Below are positions 36,649 to 44,359 of a stretch of DNA of 44,359 bases, piece after piece. Under the pieces are notes generated by a model. The model saw only the letters and a program-made list of their open reading frames with translations, was not told the DNA's origin and did not search any database. The stretch spans positions 1 through 44,359 of the forward strand of contig JAJRQF010000045.1 of the NCBI GenBank assembly GCA_024280375.1. Direction: 5' to 3'. The stretch comes from Alphaproteobacteria bacterium (GTDB lineage Bacteria; Pseudomonadota; Alphaproteobacteria; Rhizobiales; Rhizobiaceae). Made by a program: the position numbers and the translations under genes. The stretch's first letter is position 1. The number at the start of each line of letters is the position of its first letter.

Positions 36649-37428
36649 TTAGCGTTCGCCGCGCAAGGTCGAAAGCCCGATACCTGTTGCATCAAATCCA
36701 CCATCCACGGCCAAAATCTGCCCGTTAATATAGCTTGCCCGCTCGCTTGAAAGATAGAAGATCGCATCGGCAATTTCCTCTTCGCTACCATAGCGGTTGA
36801 GCGGGATGGAATTATGATAATCGGCCCGAATTTCCGGCCCATGCACCTTTTTTGCCATTGCCGTATCCACCGGCCCCGGTGCCACCGCATTCACTCTAAT
36901 ACCCTGATTGCCAAGTTCAGCCGCCTGCTGTTTGGTCAAGTGAATAAGCCCTGCTTTGCTGGTGCCATAGGCGCTGCGCAAGGTGCTTGCCCGCAGGCCC
37001 GAGATCGAGGCGATATTGACAATACTGCCGCCACCGTTTTTCAACATCGCTGGAATACACGCATTGGAACAAATAAAAGGTCCAGTGAGATTAACCGCAA
37101 GAATACGCGACCAGATTTCAACGCTGGTCTGTTCGACGGGTAAAAATTCGGCAATTCCAGCATTGTTGATCAGTGCATCAATGCGCCCAAAACGCTCCAA
37201 TATCTGTTGTACGGCCTTTCTGATTTGCTCCGGCTCTGAGACATCGGCCACAACCATCATCGCATTATCGTCCGCATCAAGTTGCGCAAAAGTCTTGCTC
37301 AAAGTTTCACGATTAATATCCAGAAGTACGGCCTGCCACCCCTCACGCAAAAACAGCTTTGCGGTCGCAAGCCCAATGCCGCGCGCAGCACCGGTAACCA
37401 GAACAAGTTTTTTCGACGCATCGCTCAA
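36649..37428 (-). CDS. Short-chain dehydrogenase/reductase (SDR)
   Basis: A 259-residue classical SDR. The cofactor motif is VTGAARGIGLATA (about 11-23), with NNAG near 90, the catalytic Ser in IVNIASISG and YGTSKAG (Tyr and Lys). The C-terminal SSERASYINGQILAVDGGF is typical. The substrate is unknown. It starts 11 bases after the ABC permease stop, so it may be co-transcribed with the importer and contribute to use of its cargo; that is inference. Confidence 0.9.
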   Translation of the reverse strand: MSDASKKLVLVTGAARGIGLATAKLFLREGWQAVLLDINRETLSKTFAQLDADDNAMMVVADVSEPEQIRKAVQQILERFGRIDALINNAGIAEFLPVEQTSVEIWSRILAVNLTGPFICSNACIPAMLKNGGGSIVNIASISGLRASTLRSAYGTSKAGLIHLTKQQAAELGNQGIRVNAVAPGPVDTAMAKKVHGPEIRADYHNSIPLNRYGSEEEIADAIFYLSSERASYINGQILAVDGGFDATGIGLSTLRGER

Positions 37429-37439
37429 AAAGATAAATC

Positions 37440-38615
37440 CTATTTATAGGGATCAGCGGCATCACGCAGGCCATCGCCTAAAAAGTTAAAGGCAATAATC
37501 ACAAAAATTACCGGCAAAACCGGCAGCATCAGCCAGGGGTATACCGCCACCACATTGATGTCCTGTGCCTCATTCAGCAATACGCCCCAACTGGTGATTG
37601 GCGGGCGAAGCCCAAGCCCCAAAAAGCTCAAGGCCGTCTCGCCCAATATCATAGTCGGAATGGTTATGGTCGCAGACGCGATCAGATGGCTCATGAAACC
37701 CGGCACCAGATGGCGACCAATAATACGTTTAGGGCTTGCACCAATCAGTCGGGCAGCCAGCACATAATCCTCTTCGCGCAGCGCCAGTAATTTTGAGCGC
37801 ACCGCTCGCGCCAGACCAGTCCAGTCCAGCAGGCCAAGTATGATGGTGATCCCGAAGTAGACAAGTATCGGGCTCCAGGTGGCGGGCATAATTGCCGACA
37901 AGGTCAACCATAACGGGATTGAAGGTATTGATTGCAAAACCTCGATCATCCGTTGCACGATCATATCGACCCAGCCGCCATAATAACCCGCAAGGCCGCC
38001 AATTACGATGCCAAGCACAAAGCTTACAGTTATGCCAATCAAGCCGATGGTAAGCGATATTCGCGCGCCCGCGATAATTCGCGATAGCATATCGCGCCCC
38101 AGCCTGTCGGTGCCAAGCAGATAAAAACTGCCCTTTTTCGGCGGGCAAACCAGATGCAGGTTAGACTTCACATAACCAAACCATTTATATTTATCGCCGC
38201 GACAGAAAAACCGTAATGGTTGGGGTTTTTTATCAACGACCGTAAACACCCGCTGCAGGGTTTCCATATTTCGGGTCACCTTATAGGGATAAACAAAGGG
38301 CCCAACAAATTCGCCCTTGTGAAACAGGTGAATACCTTGAGGCGGCGCGTAAATATCCTTCACATGGCGCTTGGTCATGTCATAGGGCGATAAAAACTCG
38401 CTGATAAATATGGAGGCGTAAAGCACCGCCAAAAACACACCGGACCACACGGCCACCCGGTGCTGCTTAAATTTCCACCACATCAGGGTCAGCTGAGAAG
38501 CGAAATAAATCCGCTCCTGTTCCGGTGTCAGTTTTTCGATTGATTCAAGATCAAACGGTTCTTTGGAAACAAAATGCGGGAGTTTCCCGGTATTTTCCGG
38601 AGGAAGAGCACTCAT
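37440..38615 (-). CDS. Peptide-type ABC transporter permease (DppC/YejE-like)
   Basis: A 391-residue permease. A long N-terminal cytoplasmic part precedes the first span (about 53-72). A periplasmic insertion (about 80-165, with CRGDKYKWFGYVKSNLHLVC) precedes LLGTDRLGRDMLSR, the usual DppC/OppC marker. The EAA loop for ATPase contact is REEDYVLAARLIGASPKRIIGRH. The insertion and the size are like YejE-type permeases. It overlaps the upstream permease by 4 bases (ATGA). Confidence 0.92.
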   Translation of the reverse strand: MSALPPENTGKLPHFVSKEPFDLESIEKLTPEQERIYFASQLTLMWWKFKQHRVAVWSGVFLAVLYASIFISEFLSPYDMTKRHVKDIYAPPQGIHLFHKGEFVGPFVYPYKVTRNMETLQRVFTVVDKKPQPLRFFCRGDKYKWFGYVKSNLHLVCPPKKGSFYLLGTDRLGRDMLSRIIAGARISLTIGLIGITVSFVLGIVIGGLAGYYGGWVDMIVQRMIEVLQSIPSIPLWLTLSAIMPATWSPILVYFGITIILGLLDWTGLARAVRSKLLALREEDYVLAARLIGASPKRIIGRHLVPGFMSHLIASATITIPTMILGETALSFLGLGLRPPITSWGVLLNEAQDINVVAVYPWLMLPVLPVIFVIIAFNFLGDGLRDAADPYK

Positions 38616-39610
38616 CTATCAACCTTCCCCTGCATGCGAATGCGTGGATCAAGAAACCCAAGGGCAATATCAGAAATTAGCACCCCAAACACTGTAAGGG
38701 CGGCAAGGAACATCAGGAACGAGCCGGCCAGATACATATCCTGACTTTGCAATGCGGATATCAACAACGGCCCGGTGGTTTCCAGCGACAACACAATTGC
38801 AACAATTTCTGCGCCTGAAATAATCGCCGGCAACAGCGAGCCAATATCAGCGACAAAAAAGTTCAGTGCCATACGCAATGGATATTTCACCAGCGCCCTG
38901 GTCGGCGGAACACCCTTGGCCTTGGCAGTGACCACATATTGCTTTTCCAATTCATCCAGCAAGTTGGCACGCAATCGACGTATCATTGCAGCCGTACCAG
39001 ATGTGCCGATAACAATGACCGGAATAACCAGGTGTTCGAGGATGGATTTAACTTTTTCCCACGATAAAGGTTGGTCGAGATATTTCTGATCCATCAAATG
39101 CCCGACCGTCGTACCAAACCAGATATTTGCCAGATACATCATCACCAGCGCCAATAGGAAATTTGGCGTCGCAAGGCCCAGTAAACCAACAAAGGTCAGC
39201 CCGTAATCCCCCCATGAATATTGATGGGTTGCGGAATATATGCCAATTGGAAAAGCAATCAGCCAGGTAACGATGATCGTCACAAATGACACCATAATGG
39301 TGAGATATAATCGGTTGCCTACAACCTCCGAAACCGGTCGTTCATGTTCAAAAGAATAGCCAAAATCACCCTGCATCATACCAGTGACCCAGATGAAATA
39401 GCGCTCATATAATGGCTTGTCGAAACCATATTCCTGCCGCAGATATTCAATCCGTTTAGGATCAACACTTTCCCCTGCCGCCTGCAATTCCGATACATAG
39501 CTTTCAAAATAATCGCCCGGTGGCAGCTCAATAATGGTGAAAATCACGATGCTGGCAATCAGCAAAGTGGGCACCATGGCCGCAACGCGATATAGAATAT
39601 ATCTTAACAC
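38612..39610 (-). CDS. Peptide-type ABC transporter permease (DppB/YejB-like)
   Basis: A 332-residue permease with about six membrane spans. It begins MLRYILYRVAAMVPTLL, typical of DppB/OppB proteins, and has the EAA-type loop YVVTAKAKGVPPTRALVKY. Together with the next permease it forms the channel. The binding-protein gene ends 52 bases upstream of its start on the same strand. Confidence 0.92.
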   Translation of the reverse strand: MLRYILYRVAAMVPTLLIASIVIFTIIELPPGDYFESYVSELQAAGESVDPKRIEYLRQEYGFDKPLYERYFIWVTGMMQGDFGYSFEHERPVSEVVGNRLYLTIMVSFVTIIVTWLIAFPIGIYSATHQYSWGDYGLTFVGLLGLATPNFLLALVMMYLANIWFGTTVGHLMDQKYLDQPLSWEKVKSILEHLVIPVIVIGTSGTAAMIRRLRANLLDELEKQYVVTAKAKGVPPTRALVKYPLRMALNFFVADIGSLLPAIISGAEIVAIVLSLETTGPLLISALQSQDMYLAGSFLMFLAALTVFGVLISDIALGFLDPRIRMQGKVDR

Positions 39611-39662
39611 CGGTTCAGATTTCCCGTCGTATATTGTCGATTAAATTAGCAGTGTCCAACAT

Positions 39663-41513
39663 CTATTCATCAAACCAGAATGTGTCGGGCAGATAGTGAC
39701 CAAAATAGGCGGTTGGTTCAAACGAATAGATACCTTCCTTGGGTACATTTCTCAGATGCTCGTTGACAACAACTGGCTGCAAAGTTCCACTTACGATGCC
39801 AATTGTGTAAACCTGATCGGTGAATATCGACAACATGGCGTGCCAGATTTTTGCCTGTTCCTCAACCGATGTTGCCTTGCGCCAGCTTTGATATAGCTCG
39901 CTGAGTTTTATCACCTCAGGCAAATCAGGCGCTTCACCGGCGACACCCTTGGTTTCATAATATTGACCCCATTTCGGCCAAATCCCTTGCAAAGGTGATA
40001 CGGGCGCCAATTCTTCCGGGTTCATATCGGGCGTTGCAAGGCCACGATTTAGCCCCTGCCAAACCGACATGATAGTGTCGCCATTGGTAATACGACGTCT
40101 TAGAATATCGCGCTGGGTTGGTTTGGAAAAAAGCTTGATACCAAGCTCTTTCCAGTGCTCGGTTATCAGCTGCAGCACGTCGGTTTCCTCAGTGCTTTCA
40201 CCGGCGGTTTCCACCGTAATCACCATTTCGCGGCCATCTGGCAGCAGGCGAGTGCCATCACCGTTGCGCTTATCGAGCCCCGCCTCATCCAGCAGTTCAT
40301 TGGCCTCCTCCACATCATAATCAGCCCAGGCAACTGCATATTCTTCCTTGTAAAGCGGGCTGGAAGGCAGAACCGAATTACCGGTTTCCTGTGCCAAACC
40401 AAAATAGATAGCCTCGTTGATCTCTGGCCGGTTAATACCCATTGAAAGCGCCCGCCGAACCCGAACATCCTGCATCACCTTGCGCCATACGGGGTCAGCC
40501 ACATTCAAGTTGGGCAGAATTGTCATTTGTGAACCTTTGCCATTCGGCCAAAGGTAGACTTTATATTTATGGGTTTCGGCACCTTTTTTCAGGAATGCAT
40601 AATTGTCAAACCGCAAATATCGCGCCTGTAGATCACTTTCTCCACCGCCGGTTTTCGCAGCAATAATGGCGGAAGAAGACATGTTCACGATCACCGTATC
40701 GATATAGGGAAGTTGCGTACCCTTCTCATCGACCCGGTGAAAGTATGGATTGCGTTTAAATATATAATGTTCAGAGGGTGGATTTGTCGTATTCATCCAT
40801 TGCTGCAAGGTGGGCATATCCGGGTTTTCCGGGCGATATTGACGCCCTTTACGAACATGCAGTGAACTCCATTTTTGCACTTTGTTATCGATCACCATTT
40901 GATCAAGTTTTGCTTTGTCCTGATATTTTGCATGAAACTGCTTCATGTAATGGGCAGGCTTATAGATATAGAGCGGCCGCGCGCCAGCCAGCGCCGTCAA
41001 AAAAAGCGGATTTGCACTTTCCCAGGTATATCGAACCGTCAATTCGTCCAGCACTTCAAATTTCGGTGGATTGCCATCCACCAACAATTTATTGCTCAAA
41101 CCGCCGCGCGCCAGCTCTTTGTTATAGGCCACATCTTCCCAGTAGTAGCGAAAATCTTCCGAGGTAAACGGTTGCCCATCCGACCATTTGTGTCCCTTGC
41201 GCAGATGCAGCGTAAATTGACGACCTTCAACCACATCAAAGGATTTCAAGATATCTGGTGCGAGTTTAAAGCTGTCATTATAGGTGACCAGCCTCGTACC
41301 TGAATAGATAACCATCATGCGAATATCTTTAGGCTTGGCCATCAGGATCTTCAGCGTACCGCCGCGCTTCCCGGCTACTTTGCCGAGTTCTGCCATATTA
41401 ACAACGCGAGGCTCTTCCGGCGGGCCTGCCTGTGCTGCACCCATTGAGGCAGCACCAAGCCACAGGGCCAGGCCCAGAATTTTCCCACCCGAATTAAAGT
41501 ATTTACCCATCAT
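39663..41513 (-). CDS. Extracellular solute-binding protein, family 5 (peptide/opine type)
   Basis: A 616-residue periplasmic binding protein. The signal peptide ([17 protein letters not shown]) is cleaved near residue 29. Family-5 signs are the [30 protein letters not shown] motif region (in pieces: [18 protein letters not shown]) and [14 protein letters not shown]. It is longer than DppA (about 535), like the long binding proteins that go with YejABEF-type systems. Its ATG overlaps the ATPase stop (ATGA). It ends in TAG. Confidence 0.92.
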   Translation of the reverse strand: MMGKYFNSGGKILGLALWLGAASMGAAQAGPPEEPRVVNMAELGKVAGKRGGTLKILMAKPKDIRMMVIYSGTRLVTYNDSFKLAPDILKSFDVVEGRQFTLHLRKGHKWSDGQPFTSEDFRYYWEDVAYNKELARGGLSNKLLVDGNPPKFEVLDELTVRYTWESANPLFLTALAGARPLYIYKPAHYMKQFHAKYQDKAKLDQMVIDNKVQKWSSLHVRKGRQYRPENPDMPTLQQWMNTTNPPSEHYIFKRNPYFHRVDEKGTQLPYIDTVIVNMSSSAIIAAKTGGGESDLQARYLRFDNYAFLKKGAETHKYKVYLWPNGKGSQMTILPNLNVADPVWRKVMQDVRVRRALSMGINRPEINEAIYFGLAQETGNSVLPSSPLYKEEYAVAWADYDVEEANELLDEAGLDKRNGDGTRLLPDGREMVITVETAGESTEETDVLQLITEHWKELGIKLFSKPTQRDILRRRITNGDTIMSVWQGLNRGLATPDMNPEELAPVSPLQGIWPKWGQYYETKGVAGEAPDLPEVIKLSELYQSWRKATSVEEQAKIWHAMLSIFTDQVYTIGIVSGTLQPVVVNEHLRNVPKEGIYSFEPTAYFGHYLPDTFWFDE

Positions 41514-43411
41514 GCTCCCCCGAGCTGTTGTACTTGTGTTCCTGATTTAACCAAAATGCTGTGATTTTCATTTACTTTCAGCATATCCATATCAGCACCA
41601 TCCTCCATGCTGACAAATTGATCACCCCAATCCAGACCCTCTGTTACCATTTCCCGGTTCAACCGATCAAAATCCAAAGGATGATCAAGATTGGCATGCG
41701 GCACAACATCCAGCAATGCCTTGGTATAAGGATGAAGCGGATTGGGAAATAATTCATCGCGACTGGCGAGTTCCACAAGCTGGCCCTTATACATCACCCC
41801 GATACGATCGGCGATATAGCGTATTACCGCCAGATTGTGGGATATGAATATATAGGTCAGACCCAATTCGCTTTGTAATTGTTTCATCAGGTTCAACACC
41901 TGCGCCTGCACAGAAACATCGAGCGCAGACACCGGCTCATCGCAAATCAGCAAATCCGGCCGCAGCTAAAGCGCTCTCGCAATACCGATACGCTGGCGCT
42001 GCCCGCCTGAAAACGAATGTGGGTAGCGATTAAGGTAACTCGGCTGCAGACCGACCATCTGCAACAATTCGGCCGCATATTCCGTCTGCTCACGCGACGT
42101 ACCAATATTGTGAACCTGAAGCGGTTCTTTTAAAATGGTCAAAACCGTCGAACGTGGACTAAGTGAAGAAAACGGGTCTTGAAAAACCATCTGCATTTTC
42201 TTGCGAAACTCTTTTAGCGCCCTGCCCCTAAGTGCCAGAATATCCTGATTGCGTTCGCCATCATTATAGATGATTTCACCCATATCCGGTTGCAGCGCCC
42301 GCATGATCATTTTGATCGTCGTCGTCTTGCCACAACCCGATTCCCCAACCAGACCAAAACATTCGCCCCGTCTTACGTCAAAATTCATATGGCTAACAGC
42401 GGTAACAGAACGGCTGCTCGAGCCAAAAAACATACCCTGCTTTTTAATGGTAAAAGTCCGGTGCAGATTTCGCACCGACAAAAGAGGCTCGCTTGTGCTG
42501 CTATCAACAGGCAGAACCGAACGCTGCATCGATTTTGGAATAACGTGCTCGATATCCCTCAACGACTGAAGCTTTTCGTCTTTCCCCATTGTCAGCGTTG
42601 GTACAGCCTTCAACAGGGCTTTGAGGTAGACATGCTGCGGATTGCTGAAAATATCTTCAATTGTGCCGGCTTCCATGATCTGCCCGTGATAAATCACCAC
42701 CACCTCATCGGCCATATTGGCAACAACGCCCAGATCATGGGTGATCAGCAGCACCGCCATATTCAGCTTCTTTTGCAAAATCTTCAGCTGGCCGAGAATT
42801 TTTGCCTGCATCGAAACATCGAGAGCCGTCGTTGGCTCGTCGGCAATCAAAAGTGCCGGATGGCATATCAGCGCCATGGCGATCATCGCCCTTTGGCGCA
42901 ATCCACCGGAAAGCTCCATCGGATACATATCATAGGCGCGTTTCGGATCTGGAAATCCAACCAGTTCAAACATCTGGCAGGTAACTTCTTTTGCCTCACC
43001 CTTTTCCACATCGCGGTGCAGGGTCAACGCTTCTTCCACCTGATTGCCAATCGTATGCAGGGGCGAAAGCGATGTCATTGGTTCTTGAAAAATAATCGAG
43101 ATGGTGCCGCCGCGCAAAGCCCGACGCTCCGGCAAATCATCATCCATTGCCGCTAAATCAATTGGCGTATCTTCAGCCTTTTCGCGAAAATATATGTGCC
43201 CCCCGGTTACACGCGCAACCCGTGGAGTAATGCCCAAAATGGCCTGGGCAATAATAGATTTCCCGGAACCGGACTCGCCCACCAGTGCCACAGTTTTACC
43301 CGCAGGAATACGAAAACTCGCCCCCCTGATTACATTCAGGTCTCCACCCCTTAGGTCTATCGCAATCTCGAGATTTTCAACCCTGATTATATCGTGCGTC
43401 GATTTAGGCAT
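41510..43411 (-). CDS. Fused dual ABC ATPase (YejF-like), interrupted by one in-frame TAG
   Basis: The span of 634 codons encodes two nucleotide-binding domains, the usual plan for a DppD-DppF or YejF-type fusion. Domain 1 has [23 protein letters not shown] and [12 protein letters not shown]. Domain 2 has GESGCGKT and [15 protein letters not shown], then a TAG at 41966-41968, and directly in frame [16 protein letters not shown] (Walker B) to the end. Family members normally have Ala or Ser there (ARALAL.P). So the TAG cuts domain 2 between signature and Walker B. Without readthrough the product lacks the second ATP hydrolysis site. The stop overlaps the binding-protein start. Confidence 0.88.
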
Positions 43412-43567
43412 TCTTAAGCGAACAATTCCGTCTTCTAATTTGAGCTGATTGAAAACACTGGATTTTCAAAGCTTTCGATGGACATTATTTGTTTTTTTCA
43501 TTCCCCAAGGTGTAAAGTTGCACATTATAATCATAATCGAAAGTGTAATTTGATCAGGATTGATCAA

Positions 43568-44191
43568 TCAAGGCATTTTTCCTGCATTGTTGAGGCATTT
43601 GCCATCCCAGGCCTGCACTCCGATATGAGGGACATCCAGATTTACCGCTTCACTTGCAGAAATGCGATTTAGCAAAAATGCTATGATCCTCATGATGCCG
43701 CTGTGAGAGACAACAACACTATGTGCCGGTAAACCGTGTAAAAAAGCCTCTACCCCTTCAACTCGCTCAGCAAAACTTTCGCCGCCCGGTGGTGCAATGG
43801 CCCAGCGGTCTTTTCGTCGGGTTTGGCGGGCCTCATAATATTGTTGTTTGGCTTCCCCCGATGTGAGACCTTCCCATAGACCAAAGGATATTTCCATTAA
43901 CGCCAAATCGATTTTAAATTCAGCATTTGGTTCACCCAGTTCACCCAGCAGGATTTCTGCAGTTTTAGAAGCACGCGATAATGGTGATGAAACGATATGA
44001 AGCGCCTTGTCTGAATTTGTGGGCCTGTTGAGCAATTCAGCCAAAATAGCCCCATTAATTTTTGCCTGTTCCATACCATGCTGATTAAGCGGTATATCGC
44101 TTTGGCCCTGAAATCGCCGTTCTATGTTCCAATCTGTCTCGCCGTGACGTATAAAATAAAGTGGTGCGTTTGGGCTAAATTGCATTATCAA
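43568..44191 (-). CDS. Histidine phosphatase family (phosphoglycerate mutase-like)
   Basis: A 207-residue protein with the phosphohistidine motif FIRHGETDWN (His16, Glu18), an ERRFQGQSDIPLN loop, the acidic EISFGLWEGLT segment and the second catalytic His in VVSHSGIMR. The length fits the small cofactor-dependent PGM-like phosphatases (GpmB or CobC type); the substrate is not fixed by sequence. The start may be 44191 or the Met two codons later. The region 43412-43567 between it and the ABC operon holds no gene that I can support. Confidence 0.88.
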   Translation of the reverse strand: MIMQFSPNAPLYFIRHGETDWNIERRFQGQSDIPLNQHGMEQAKINGAILAELLNRPTNSDKALHIVSSPLSRASKTAEILLGELGEPNAEFKIDLALMEISFGLWEGLTSGEAKQQYYEARQTRRKDRWAIAPPGGESFAERVEGVEAFLHGLPAHSVVVSHSGIMRIIAFLLNRISASEAVNLDVPHIGVQAWDGKCLNNAGKMP

Positions 44192-44232
44192 ATTCCTGAT
44201 TGGTTAAAACCGTCTAAGCCAATCTGTTATTA

Positions 44233-44359
44233 GGGTCTGAACCCAATTAAGAATACGAGCTGTGTTGGAGGTAAAATGGTTCAATTCAAGGAGAAAAATA
44301 CAGGCGATGTCGCCCATCGGCAAGGCTTTTCGACGCTGAAGTGGGCCATTTTACCTCCA
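44233..44359. mobile_element. MITE-like element copy 2, truncated by window end
   Basis: It begins GGGTCTGAACCCAATTAAG after TA (44231-44232) and runs off the window. It is nearly identical to the reverse complement of the element at 23202-23465. The visible differences are single bases (GAGGTAAAATGG versus GAGATAAAATGG) and a small indel after GGAGAAAAAT. So the two copies are inverted relative to each other, about 21 kb apart. Confidence 0.75.

Noticed and set aside
41510-41953. Separate small ABC ATPase gene starting at LLICDEP
   Set aside because: It is the C-terminal part of the fused ATPase after the in-frame TAG; it has no Walker A or start of its own.

Overview
The window looks like a chromosome segment from an alphaproteobacterium, most likely marine Hyphomicrobiales (Rhizobiales). 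The reasons are the ccmBCDG cytochrome c maturation cluster, the order mdh - SH3 protein - sucC - sucD - sucA - sucB - lpdA for the lower TCA cycle, a DUF1674/SdhAF4 protein, a DUF2793 protein, and a tRNA-Leu with encoded CCA. Base composition is moderate, with clearly AT-rich accessory stretches at about 9.4-14.7 kb.

Layout: 1-2.3 kb holds the end of ccmB, then ccmC, ccmD and ccmG (+). 2.3-3.9 kb is a lone PD-(D/E)XK-type nuclease-like gene (-), a possible defence gene. 4.0-9.3 kb is housekeeping: purH, gluQRS, an AlkA-type glycosylase, an HNH protein, a DsbB-like protein and a YqaA membrane protein. At 10.2 kb a tRNA-Leu(CAA) is followed by relics of a tyrosine integrase and of an IS5-type transposase, then an AT-rich island. 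That island holds a DUF2927-like reading frame with a displaced signal peptide and a compact operon of a 29-residue Gly-rich peptide, a 60-residue membrane protein and two exported M16 peptidases. 14.9-23.2 kb is a mixed region: DUF2793, a LysR regulator divergent from an epimerase, TraB/GumN, SdhAF4, a patch of intergenic hairpin repeats, asd, and an acyltransferase-SGNH gene. A 264-bp TA-flanked MITE-like element lies at 23.2 kb, and a second copy in opposite orientation starts at 44.2 kb. 23.5-35.0 kb (all -) is the TCA block: mdh, sucCD, sucAB and lpdA, with small hypothetical genes between them. 35.2-43.4 kb (all -) is a FetAB-like exporter, an SDR, and a peptide-type ABC importer with permeases, binding protein and a fused double ATPase. 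A histidine phosphatase follows.

The two most notable observations are these. (1) The peptide / membrane protein / paired M16 peptidase operon at 11.75-14.73 kb has a strong hairpin after the peptide gene and 8-nt start/stop overlaps between the later genes. This architecture fits a processed-peptide (RiPP-like or signal) system that I do not recognise. (2) Three in-frame TAG codons interrupt otherwise full-length, conserved genes: two in sucA, replacing the conserved Tyr of EQIYPFP and the conserved Gln of WCQEEP, and one in the fused ABC ATPase. TAG is also used as an ordinary terminal stop by about ten genes here, so this is not simple reassignment. Amber suppression or readthrough, gene decay, or sequence error all remain possible.

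Protein identities come from motif recognition by eye. No database search was run.
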